Shown here one piece after another: positions 42,527 through 50,039 of a DNA stretch of 64,000 nucleotides; the first letter of the stretch is position 1, and each line of letters begins with the position of its first letter. This DNA is from Pyxidicoccus trucidator (GTDB lineage Bacteria; Myxococcota; Myxococcia; Myxococcales; Myxococcaceae): contig NZ_JAAIXZ010000015.1 of NCBI RefSeq assembly GCF_010894435.1, positions 238,257 to 302,256 on the forward strand. The letters run 5' to 3'. Below the pieces are notes generated by a model that worked only from the letters and a program-made list of their open reading frames with translations, was not told the DNA's origin and made no database searches. Both the position numbers and the translations under genes were made by a program.

Positions 42527-43660
42527 ATGCAGGGGGAATCCAGCGTCGCCGCCCAGGCCTCCTTCCGGCCCGGGCGGAGCCTCGCCCTGCTGGCGCTCGT
42601 GGCGTCCGCGCTCGCCGCCCGCCCCGCGCTCGCCGAGCCCGGAGACGTCACCGCCTCCGTCGAGGCCAGCGCCGGCCGGGGCTACCGCGCCTGGAGCTTC
42701 CTGGGCGACGTGGAGCTGCGCGAGGACACCACCTTCCTCACGCTGGGCTACACCGCCGCCCGGCCCGAGGCCGGCACCGCGCCCACGCACCAGCTGTCCC
42801 TCGGCGTGGACCACCTGCTGGGGACGCACTGGCTGGTGTCCGCCACGGCGAGCCTGGGGCTGCCCAAGAGCACGCTCACCCCGCTGTCCCCCGAGCGGCC
42901 GAGGCTCTCCCTGCCCGCCGTGGATGCCCGTACCGGCTACGCCAGCCAGGCGCTCCTCCTGTCGGCGGCCTGGGACTCGGCGGGCTTCTCCGACGTCGAG
43001 TACGGCCTGGACACCAGCCTCTCCTTCACCCGCTACCCGCTGAGTCGCGAAGTCGGCGTCCTCACCCGGACGGGGGCCACCCTGCGATTCGTCCGCGAGG
43101 ACCTGCTCTGGGTGGCCCGGCCCTCCCTGGGCGGCCGGCTGCTGCTGGGGACGCGCTGGGAGGTGGGCCTGCGCGCCGGCCTCACCCTCTACAGCCAGGA
43201 CCCGCTCACCGCCGGCCAGTTCACCGACGAGGAGACGGCGGAGCTGGCGCGCCGCTTCGAGACGGCCCTGGAGGCCCGCCGAGCCATGCTGGGCCTGCGC
43301 ACGCGCGTCAACCGGGACCTGGGCACCGGGGTGGCGCGGCGGGTGTCGGACCTCAACGCCACCACCGGCATCCCCACCGCCCCCTCGCGCTTCGACTTCA
43401 AGCCCTCCCTCACCTGGCGCCCCGGCCGCGTCGTCCGGGGGCAGCTCTCCTACGCCTTCACGCGGTACGTGGCCGGCGAGGGCCTGTCCCACGTGCTGGC
43501 CACCCGCTGGACGGTGCGTCTGGGCGGGTCGGCGCGGGTGTGGGCCGCGGTGGCATTGCAGGAGGACCGGCGCGAGCCCCTGGAGGGCGAGGCCGACGCC
43601 GGGGAGCCCTCCCGGGTCCGTTCCGGGCTCATGACGGTCGGGGGGGAATACACGTTCTGA
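42527..43660 (+). CDS. Predicted outer-membrane beta-barrel protein
   Basis: 377 residues from the ATG at 42527; a GTG two codons upstream is possible. The signal peptide ends in ARPALA. The body alternates short amphipathic strands (THWLVSATASLGLP, WEVGLRAGLTLYSQ, QLSYAFTRYVAGEG, WTVRLGGSARVWAAV) and ends in Phe (GGEYTF), the usual barrel end for outer-membrane insertion. No family name is recognised. It is the first of three plus-strand genes with a metalloprotease-like lipoprotein and another barrel. Confidence 0.8.
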   Translation: MQGESSVAAQASFRPGRSLALLALVASALAARPALAEPGDVTASVEASAGRGYRAWSFLGDVELREDTTFLTLGYTAARPEAGTAPTHQLSLGVDHLLGTHWLVSATASLGLPKSTLTPLSPERPRLSLPAVDARTGYASQALLLSAAWDSAGFSDVEYGLDTSLSFTRYPLSREVGVLTRTGATLRFVREDLLWVARPSLGGRLLLGTRWEVGLRAGLTLYSQDPLTAGQFTDEETAELARRFETALEARRAMLGLRTRVNRDLGTGVARRVSDLNATTGIPTAPSRFDFKPSLTWRPGRVVRGQLSYAFTRYVAGEGLSHVLATRWTVRLGGSARVWAAVALQEDRREPLEGEADAGEPSRVRSGLMTVGGEYTF

Positions 43661-43683
43661 CCGGTCCGGAGTAAAACGGCGTC

Positions 43684-44979
43684 ATGCTCCGAACAGTCAT
43701 TACCGCCACCGCCACCGCCGCGCTGGGCCTGGCCGTCGGCTGTGCGCCCGACACGGGTGCCCCCGTCAAGGTCAGCGCGCTGGTGCTCAACAGCAACGGC
43801 GAATACGTCCCCCAGGAAGTCGAACTCAAGACGGTCTCCGACATCATCAGCCTCAATGGCTCGGTGGCCGACTTCCGGGGCGGGGCCCGCATCGTCCTCG
43901 ACTCCGAGGACCAGGACCTCGCCACCGCCACCACGCCCGAGGCCTTCGCCAACGCCCTGCTCAAGGAGAAGGGCCATGACGTCAAGGCCAGCTACATCGA
44001 GCAGGACGGCGTGCTCTGGCCGGCGGACTTCCACACCTGGAACATGGTGACGGCGTACCACGGCCTCGAGCGCGCCTTCGACTACTTCCAGACGGTGGGC
44101 AACATCCCCTCGGCGGACTTCAAGAAGCCCGTCACCACGTACTACTTCCCCGAGTTCGTCCTCGCCGACGTGGACAAGGACCCGCAGCGCGACAACGCGC
44201 TCTACTTCTCGGTGATGGAGTCGTTCCTGGTGCTGCCGTTCGACCAGCTCCAGCGCGCCCCGCTGGCCATCAACGCCGGCATCATCGCGCACGAGTACTC
44301 GCACCGCGTCTACAACCTGAAGGTCTACAACGGCCAGGCGTTCCCCCAGACGCTGAGCCTCTGGTCGACCTCCACCCCCAGCCCGGGCGCCAACATCCTC
44401 AAGTCCTTCGACGAGGGCCTGGCCGACTACCACGCGTACGGCACCACCTGCCGGACCACCACCGGGTGTGATCCGCGCTTCTTCAACACGTCCTTCCACG
44501 ACGACCCGTACGACGACATCGCCACCGCCCGGGACTTGTCCAACACCAGCCGCTGCATGACGGACAACCTGCGCACCCAGCTGAACAACCAGGGCCTGGG
44601 CGAGTTCAGTGGCAAGGAGTACACGGTGGGCACCCTGCTGGCGACGGCGCTGTACCAGGCCGGCCAGAACGCGGGACAGCGCGAGGTGCTCATGCGCGCC
44701 GTCGTCGCCGCCTACAGCGACACGAATCCCCAGACGCCCGGCCTTCGGCAGCTGTCCGAGCAGTACCTCAATGAGCAGGGCAAGTTCACCCTGGCCGTGG
44801 CCGCGGGCGCCATCATCACCCACGTCACCGACCCGAAGCTGAAGGAGGCCGTCTGCAACGAGCTGATGGACCACCTCCAGATTCCGCGAGACGAGCTCGT
44901 GGGAACGCCGAACCCCAACCTGTGCCCGCCCAGCTCGCTGCCGGGGACCACCTGCCCGACGCTGACCACTGAAGGATGA
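43684..44979 (+). CDS. Lipoprotein with HExxH metalloprotease motif
   Basis: 431 residues. The signal peptide ends in the lipobox AVGC. Near residue 202 is IIAHEYSHRVYNLKVYN, an HExxH zinc site. About 40 residues later DEGLADYHAYG supplies the likely third Glu ligand, as in gluzincins (HExxH...E). Three nearby Cys pairs could form disulfides (TTCRTTTGCD). No propeptide is obvious. It is likely an outer-membrane-anchored zinc protease; the substrate is unknown. It ends in an ATGA overlap with the next barrel gene. Confidence 0.82.
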   Translation: MLRTVITATATAALGLAVGCAPDTGAPVKVSALVLNSNGEYVPQEVELKTVSDIISLNGSVADFRGGARIVLDSEDQDLATATTPEAFANALLKEKGHDVKASYIEQDGVLWPADFHTWNMVTAYHGLERAFDYFQTVGNIPSADFKKPVTTYYFPEFVLADVDKDPQRDNALYFSVMESFLVLPFDQLQRAPLAINAGIIAHEYSHRVYNLKVYNGQAFPQTLSLWSTSTPSPGANILKSFDEGLADYHAYGTTCRTTTGCDPRFFNTSFHDDPYDDIATARDLSNTSRCMTDNLRTQLNNQGLGEFSGKEYTVGTLLATALYQAGQNAGQREVLMRAVVAAYSDTNPQTPGLRQLSEQYLNEQGKFTLAVAAGAIITHVTDPKLKEAVCNELMDHLQIPRDELVGTPNPNLCPPSSLPGTTCPTLTTEG

Positions 44980-45746
44980 GGACCCACCCCGTGAAGACCT
45001 GGCTCGTACGCTGCCTCCTGGGTGGCCTCGCACTCTCCACGCCCGCGCTCGCGCAGGACGAAGACGACCCCTACGCCTACCCGGACGAAGAACCCGCCCG
45101 CACCAACGAACAAGACGACTATGAGGAGCGCCGCAGGAAGAACGTCGACCAGACGGACGACTTCCGCGAAGCCGCCGAGCAGGAGGGCGAGGACGGCGAC
45201 TTCAAGACGCTCTCCCGTCTGGACGACCCGAACCTGGGCGTGGCCATCGAGTTCATCAGCGGCGCCCTGCTGCTGGACAGCTCGCGCGGTGAGACGTTCG
45301 ACACGCGCCTGGGGCTCGGCGTGCGCGCCACCTGGGAGTACGGCCGCATCCTCGACAGCGAGCCCCTGCGCGAGGCGCTCTGGGCGGACCTGCGCTGGAC
45401 GTACGGCAGCGTCAGCGACGGCACCAACTTCATCAGCGGCGACACCCGCCTCCACTACTTCACCATCGCCCCGGCCTATGAGCTGAAGCTGGGCAAGTCC
45501 GACTTCGGCTTCTTCGCCCAGGCCGGTGGCGGCGTGGCCTACCAGGCCACCTCCATCACCGTGGACGCGGACGTGACGAAGGTGAATGGCCTCAAGCCCC
45601 TGCTCCAGTACGGCGTGGGCTTCCGCGGCCGCCCCCGCATCGGCTCCGGCAACCTCCGCCTCGCCTTCCGCGTGGAGGCGCTGGGCTTCCGCCGCGGCTA
45701 CATGAACGACTTCTTCCTCGGCGGCAGCCTCGGCACCGCCTTCTGA
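44976..45746 (+). CDS. Predicted outer-membrane protein (small barrel)
   Basis: 256 residues. The signal peptide (WLVRCLLGGLALSTPALA) is followed by an acidic 60-residue linker (EDDPYAYPDEEPARTNEQDD). Beta-strand-like segments then run to a C-terminal Phe (GGSLGTAF), with a segment LGVAIEFISGALLLDSSRG. It begins in the stop of the metalloprotease gene (ATGA). A probable terminator hairpin follows, so the three-gene set likely ends here. Confidence 0.78.
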   Translation: MRTHPVKTWLVRCLLGGLALSTPALAQDEDDPYAYPDEEPARTNEQDDYEERRRKNVDQTDDFREAAEQEGEDGDFKTLSRLDDPNLGVAIEFISGALLLDSSRGETFDTRLGLGVRATWEYGRILDSEPLREALWADLRWTYGSVSDGTNFISGDTRLHYFTIAPAYELKLGKSDFGFFAQAGGGVAYQATSITVDADVTKVNGLKPLLQYGVGFRGRPRIGSGNLRLAFRVEALGFRRGYMNDFFLGGSLGTAF

Positions 45747-45758
45747 AGAACACTCCGC

Positions 45759-45792
45759 CCGCCGCGCCCTGCTCGAAGCCAGGGTGCGGCGG
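45759..45792 (+). terminator. Terminator hairpin after the barrel gene
   Basis: CCGCCGCGCCCTG (45759-45771) pairs with CAGGGTGCGGCGG (45780-45792) with one G/T wobble, over an eight-base CTCGAAGC loop. A short T-rich run (GTTTCTTC) follows soon after. It ends the plus-strand set 42527-45746. Confidence 0.65.
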
Positions 45793-45831
45793 CGGAAGTT
45801 TCTTCACCCTTCCCACCCCTGCCTGCCCCCG

Positions 45832-45853
45832 ACTCCTTGGCAGTCCAAGGAGT
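45832..45853 (+). repeat. 9-bp perfect inverted repeat next to sigma-54 promoter
   Basis: ACTCCTTGG (45832-45840) and CCAAGGAGT (45845-45853) are perfect arms around CAGT. The repeat ends eight bases before the -24 box of the predicted sigma-54 promoter. It is a good candidate for a repressor or activator site. Confidence 0.6.
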
Positions 45854-45860
45854 TGGGCAC

Positions 45861-45877
45861 TGGCACGTCCCGTGCTT
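45861..45877 (+). promoter_or_regulatory. Sigma-54 (-24/-12) promoter for the YHS-like gene
   Basis: TGGCAC-GTCCC-GTGCTT matches the sigma-54 consensus TGGCAC-N5-TTGCW at all but one core position. The GG and GC pairs are separated by the required 10 bases. The predicted start is near 45886, about 43 bases before the ATG at 45929, which has GGGAGG five bases ahead. An enhancer-binding activator would be needed; none is encoded here. Confidence 0.7.
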
Positions 45878-45928
45878 ATTCATCTCTCCGGGTGGGGGCG
45901 CGAGCTCCCTGGGGTCGGGGAGGCGTGA

Positions 45929-46159
45929 ATGAAGAGCGTGCAGCAGGGACAGGGACAGCACTGGGATCCCGTGTGTGGGAAAGAATTGGGCACACCGGAG
46001 GGCCGGCCCACGGCGGAGTACAAGAAGCGCCGGTACTTCTTCTGCTCGGAGCGGTGCCGTCACGCCTTCGAGCGGCAGGCGGAGCGCTTCCGGCTCAACG
46101 AGCTGGCCCGCGTCGGCGCGCTGCTGACGCCAGGCCGGGTGCGCTGGGGGATTTCGTAG
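45929..46159 (+). CDS. YHS/TRASH-like metal-binding small protein
   Basis: 76 residues. The pattern DPVCGKELGTPEGRPTAEYK, then YFFCSERCRHAFERQAERF, is the YHS-type metal-binding motif (DPVCGM... and YFFCSxxCxxxF). The three Cys can hold a metal such as copper or zinc. The rest is helical. It has its own sigma-54 type promoter and no partner genes within its unit. It could be a metal carrier or small regulator activated by a specific signal. Confidence 0.85.
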   Translation: MKSVQQGQGQHWDPVCGKELGTPEGRPTAEYKKRRYFFCSERCRHAFERQAERFRLNELARVGALLTPGRVRWGIS

Positions 46160-46192
46160 GGCCCGGGGCCGACAGCGGCCCCGGAACCACGC

Positions 46193-47905
46193 CTACGCCG
46201 CCCTGCGAAGGTCCTTGAGGCGCAGCGACAGCTTGCGCTGGCCCCGGAAGGTGTCGAAGCCGGCCTGGAAGGCCAGGTCCACCGGCCCCTCCACCAGCGT
46301 CACGCGGTCCGCCATGTTGAAGCCGATGGCGTCCAGCTCCGGAGCGTCCGCCAGCGCCAGCTTGAGGTGGCCGCGGCCGGTGCCCGACTTGGGCTGCAGC
46401 ACGCGCGGGCGGGCCACCTGGCTGCGCAGCACCAGCACCGGCTCCGGGTTGCCCTGGCCGAAGGGCCCCAGGCGCTGGAGTGACTCCACCGCATGGGCGT
46501 CCAGCTCGCGAGGGCTCACCACCGCGTCCACCCGGCACCGCGGGATGAGGTCCTCCGGCGTGAGGCGCTGGTAGGCAATCTTCTCGAAGGCCTCGCGGAA
46601 GGCCGGCAGCCGCTCCGCGTCGATGGTGAGGCCGGCGGCGTGCTTGTGGCCTCCAAAGCGCGTCATCAGCTCCGAGCAGCCGCTGAGCGCGTCGAAGAGG
46701 TGGAAGGCCTCGATGCTGCGCGCCGAGCCCTTCCCCACCCCGTCCTTCACCCCCACCATGACGGTGGGCCGGTGGTAGCGCTCCACCACGCGCGAGGCGA
46801 CGATTCCGATGACGCCCGGGTGCCAGCCCTCGTCGTAGAGGACGAAGCCGCGCGAGTCCTTGCGGGACTCGGCCTGCGCCAGCGCCTGCGTGAGGATGCT
46901 GCTCTCGATGCCCTGGCGCTCCGCGTTGGCGCGGTCCAGCATCGTCGCCAGCGAGCGCGCCGTCTCCGGCGACTCCGTGCAGAGCAGCTGCAGGCCCAGC
47001 GACGCGTCATGCAGCCGGCCCGCGGCGTTGATGCGGGGCCCCAGGCGGAAGCCCACCTGGCCGGCGGTGACGACGGTGTCGGGGTCCATGCCCGCCGCTT
47101 CCTTCAGGGCGCGCACGCCCGGACGGCGGCCGGCGCTGAGTTCCTGGAGGCCGTGGGACACGAGGATGCGGTTGGCGCCGGTGAGGGGCACCACGTCCGC
47201 CACGGTGGCCATGGCCACCAGGTCCATCATCGAGCGGAGGTTGGGCTCCTTGCGGGTGGCGAAGAAGCCTTCGTCGCGCAGCCGCTTGCGAATGCCCATG
47301 CAGAAGTTGAAGGCCACACCCGCGGCGCACAGCGCCTTGGTGGGGTACTCGCAGCCGGGCTGGTGCGGGTTGAGCACCGCCACCGCCGGGGGCAGCGTGG
47401 GCGGCACCGTGTGGTGGTCCACCACCACCACGTCCAGCCCCAGCTCCTTCGCGCGCGTGATTTCCGCCACGGAGGTGATGCCGCAGTCGAGCGTCACCAG
47501 CACCCGCGTGCCGTCCGCGGCGATGCGCTCCACCGCGGCCAGGTTGAGTCCGTAGCCCTCATCCAGGCGGTGGGGAATGTACGTGGCCGGTGGGGCGCCC
47601 AGCTCCTTGAGGAACAGGTAGAGCAGCGAGGTGGAGCACACCCCATCCACGTCGTAGTCCCCGTAGAGGGTGACCTTCTCCTTCGAGCGCAGCGCCCGCG
47701 TCAGGCGCTCCACCGCGGCCGGCATCCCCTTCATCCGGAACGGGTCCGGCAGGTCCGCCAGCTTGTCGGACAGGAACGCGGAAGCGGACTCCGGGGTGCG
47801 GTAGCCGCGGTGCAGCAGCACCCTCGCCGCGAGCGGGTGCAGCGACAGCTCCCCCGCCAGGGACGCCACCTCCTCCTCGACCACATCTGGCAGCAACCAC
47901 CGCAC
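46193..47905 (-). CDS. recJ: Single-stranded-DNA-specific exonuclease RecJ
   Basis: 570 residues from the GTG at 47905, eight bases after GAGGAG. The DHH-type catalytic motifs are YGDYDVDGVC (near residue 90), LDCGITS, VVVDHHTVPPTLPPAVAVLN and VAMATVADVVPL. The DHHA1 motif GGHKHAAGLTID follows, and the OB-like C-terminal end is FDTFRGQRKLSLRLKDLR. RecJ degrades 5'-ended single-stranded DNA in recombination and repair. Length matches E. coli RecJ (577). It is convergent with the YHS gene, 33 bases apart. Confidence 0.96.
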   Translation of the reverse strand: MRWLLPDVVEEEVASLAGELSLHPLAARVLLHRGYRTPESASAFLSDKLADLPDPFRMKGMPAAVERLTRALRSKEKVTLYGDYDVDGVCSTSLLYLFLKELGAPPATYIPHRLDEGYGLNLAAVERIAADGTRVLVTLDCGITSVAEITRAKELGLDVVVVDHHTVPPTLPPAVAVLNPHQPGCEYPTKALCAAGVAFNFCMGIRKRLRDEGFFATRKEPNLRSMMDLVAMATVADVVPLTGANRILVSHGLQELSAGRRPGVRALKEAAGMDPDTVVTAGQVGFRLGPRINAAGRLHDASLGLQLLCTESPETARSLATMLDRANAERQGIESSILTQALAQAESRKDSRGFVLYDEGWHPGVIGIVASRVVERYHRPTVMVGVKDGVGKGSARSIEAFHLFDALSGCSELMTRFGGHKHAAGLTIDAERLPAFREAFEKIAYQRLTPEDLIPRCRVDAVVSPRELDAHAVESLQRLGPFGQGNPEPVLVLRSQVARPRVLQPKSGTGRGHLKLALADAPELDAIGFNMADRVTLVEGPVDLAFQAGFDTFRGQRKLSLRLKDLRRAA

Positions 47906-47959
47906 GCTTGTCGCTCCTCCTCGGGCCTCCCTAACAGGGAGGTGAGCCGGGACGATTTC

Positions 47960-47990
47960 TTGACAAGCAGACAGTACCTCAGACGTCTGA
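47960..47990 (+). promoter_or_regulatory. TTGACA box and 12-bp palindrome between recJ and a barrel gene
   Basis: TTGACA (47960-47965) and the perfect palindrome TCAGACGTCTGA (47979-47990) lie in the 227-base divergent gap. A -10 box at the correct distance would fall inside the palindrome (ACGTCT) and is weak. A bound regulator could block it. No other clear element is seen. Confidence 0.4.
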
Positions 47991-48132
47991 CGAGGGAAGG
48001 TCAACCTTGGGAACGACCTTTCCCCTCCTGCACAAGCGTTCAGGCGTGCGCTTGCTGGCCCGACTGCTCCCGGCAGACTCGCGGGCGACCGGTGCACAGC
48101 TTGAACCGCACACCACCTGACAGGAGGACGGC

Positions 48133-48732
48133 ATGGTTCCAAGAGGCCTCATGGCGGCTGCGCTCGCCCTGACATTCGCGGGCGCGAGCACCGCCGCGGC
48201 GCAGGAGCGCAAGGAGGGCAAGCGGGGAGACGTGAATGTGTTCCTGCGAGGCGGCGTGGGCGACTACACCGGCGGGCTGGGGGATTTGACCAGCACCGGG
48301 CCCGCCTGGGGCCTCACGCTCAACGTACAGCCCACCACCTTCATCGGCTTCGAACTCGGGTACGAGGGCTCGCAGAACAGCGTGGACGACGTCCGCCTGC
48401 TGGAGGGGCCGTCGCTCGTGCGGCAGGGCGGCAGCGGGCTCCTCAAGGTCTCCCTGCCCTTCCTCACGGCCGTCCGCCCCTTCGTGGGCGCGGGCCTGGG
48501 CATGTCCTACGTGGACGTGCGGGGCAACGCGGGGGCGGACCTCTACGACTCGGACACGATGCAGGAAGTCCCCCTGGCGGCCGGCGTCGAGTTCAACAGC
48601 GGCGGGCTCACCGCGGGCTTCCGCACCACGTACCGCGTCCTCCTGAACGAGGACTGGGTCAACGAGTCCTTCACGGACGATGACGACGGCGGCCTGCTGG
48701 ACGCCTCCTTCACGCTGGGCGCCCGCTTCTGA
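48133..48732 (+). CDS. Small outer-membrane beta-barrel protein
   Basis: 199 residues; the ATG follows AGGAGG by five bases. The signal peptide ends in STAAAQ. Strands such as WGLTLNVQPTTFIGFELGYE, VRPFVGAGLGMSYVDVRG and ASFTLGARF (C-terminal Phe) indicate an eight-stranded OmpA/OmpW-like barrel. No ligand motif is seen. It stands alone, between a divergent recJ and a convergent secF, and a strong hairpin follows. Confidence 0.82.
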   Translation: MVPRGLMAAALALTFAGASTAAAQERKEGKRGDVNVFLRGGVGDYTGGLGDLTSTGPAWGLTLNVQPTTFIGFELGYEGSQNSVDDVRLLEGPSLVRQGGSGLLKVSLPFLTAVRPFVGAGLGMSYVDVRGNAGADLYDSDTMQEVPLAAGVEFNSGGLTAGFRTTYRVLLNEDWVNESFTDDDDGGLLDASFTLGARF

Positions 48733-48761
48733 CGCCCCGGCACTGAAGGCCCGCAAAACAC

Positions 48762-48798
48762 CGAGGGCCCTGCCTCCCGCGTGGGAGGAGGGCCCTCG
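48762..48798. terminator. Bidirectional terminator between barrel gene and secF
   Basis: CGAGGGCCCT-g-CCTCCC pairs with GGGAGG-AGGGCCCTCG around GCGT, with one unpaired G in a 16-bp stem. It lies between convergent genes and could stop both. Confidence 0.75.
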
Positions 48799-48846
48799 TC
48801 GTGTCACCGCCCCGGCCGGTGTCAGCCGGGGCTGGTGGGGTGCGGA

Positions 48847-50013
48847 CTACGCCGTCTTCGGGTGCTGGTCGATGCCGCCACCCTGGCGGGCTTCCTTCGC
48901 CGCGGCGCGCTCGTCCAGCCAGATGGTCAGCGGGCTGGCGATGTAGATGGTCGAGTACACGCCCACGAAGATGCCGACGAGCATCGCGGCGGCGAAGTCG
49001 AAGATCTCGCCCACGCCGAAGATGAGCAGGCCCACGAGCGACAGCGCCGTGGTGAGGGACGTGAGGATGGTGCGGCCCACCGTGTCGTTGATGGCGATGT
49101 TGATGACCTCGGCGAAGGGCTTGCCCTTGAACTTGGCCATGTCCTCGCGGATGCGGTCATAGATGACGATGGTGTCGTTCACCGAGTAGCCGACGACGGT
49201 CAGCAGCGCGGCAATCGACGTGAGGTTGAACTCGCGCCGGGTCACCAGGTAGTAGCCCGCCACCATGACGACGTCGTGCACCATGGCCAGCAGCGCGCCC
49301 GGACCGAACTTGAAGTCGAAGCGGAACGCCACGTAGATGAGGATGGCCACCATGGAGTACAGCAGCGCCATGATGCCGCGGTTGCGCAGCTGCTTGCCCA
49401 CCTGCGGACCCACGTAGTCCACGCGGCGCTGCTCGAAGTCCGGCTTCTCCAGGCCCTGGCCCAGCGCCTGGGTCACCTTGTCGGCCATGCCGCTGGCGAC
49501 CACCTGGTAGTCGAAGCCGCCGCTCTGGGACTCACCCAGCTCGCGGACCTCCTGCACGCCGGTGCCGCTGCCCTCGACGGCCTTCTTGATGGCGTCGGCG
49601 GTCAGCGCGTTGGCCGAGCGGAAGTTGATGATGCCGTTGGCCAGGTCCGCATAGACGTTGCGCACGGTGCCCAGGGCTTCAATCGCCGTCTTGGCGTTGG
49701 CCGCGTTCTTCTCGTTGAGCTGCGTGACGCCGCCCATGCGCAGCAGGAACGAGTTCTCGTCCTTGCTGCCGATGTTCTGCACGCTGACGTCCTCGAGGCC
49801 GCCCTTCTGGGCGCGCTGACGGACCTCCTCGGCGGTGATGGGGTGGTCGTACTTCAGCTCCACCACCGTGCCGCCGGCGAAGTCCACGCCCAGGTTGAAC
49901 CCGAACGCGGCGATGCCGATGATGATGGCCAGGTTGACGATGGTGGACAGGAACACGGCCGGCTTGCGCTTGCCGATGAAGTCGATGTTCGTCTTGTTCT
50001 TGAGAATCTGCAT
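48847..50013 (-). CDS. secF: Protein translocase subunit SecF
   Basis: 388 residues. The N-terminal helix (KPAVFLSTIVNLAIIIG) is followed by the SecF signature NLGVDFAGGTVVELKY. A periplasmic domain and five C-terminal helices come next, including FGPGALLAMVHDVVMVAGYY and the hallmark TVVGYSVNDTIVIYDRIRE. SecDF uses proton flow to pull proteins through SecYEG. The gene is 26 bases after secD and ends in a Gln/His-rich tail (RQGGGIDQHPKTA). It is complete and longer than E. coli SecF (323) because of an enlarged periplasmic loop. Confidence 0.97.
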   Translation of the reverse strand: MQILKNKTNIDFIGKRKPAVFLSTIVNLAIIIGIAAFGFNLGVDFAGGTVVELKYDHPITAEEVRQRAQKGGLEDVSVQNIGSKDENSFLLRMGGVTQLNEKNAANAKTAIEALGTVRNVYADLANGIINFRSANALTADAIKKAVEGSGTGVQEVRELGESQSGGFDYQVVASGMADKVTQALGQGLEKPDFEQRRVDYVGPQVGKQLRNRGIMALLYSMVAILIYVAFRFDFKFGPGALLAMVHDVVMVAGYYLVTRREFNLTSIAALLTVVGYSVNDTIVIYDRIREDMAKFKGKPFAEVINIAINDTVGRTILTSLTTALSLVGLLIFGVGEIFDFAAAMLVGIFVGVYSTIYIASPLTIWLDERAAAKEARQGGGIDQHPKTA

Positions 50014-50039
50014 GGCAGTTCGTTCCCGTGCCCGGCCGG

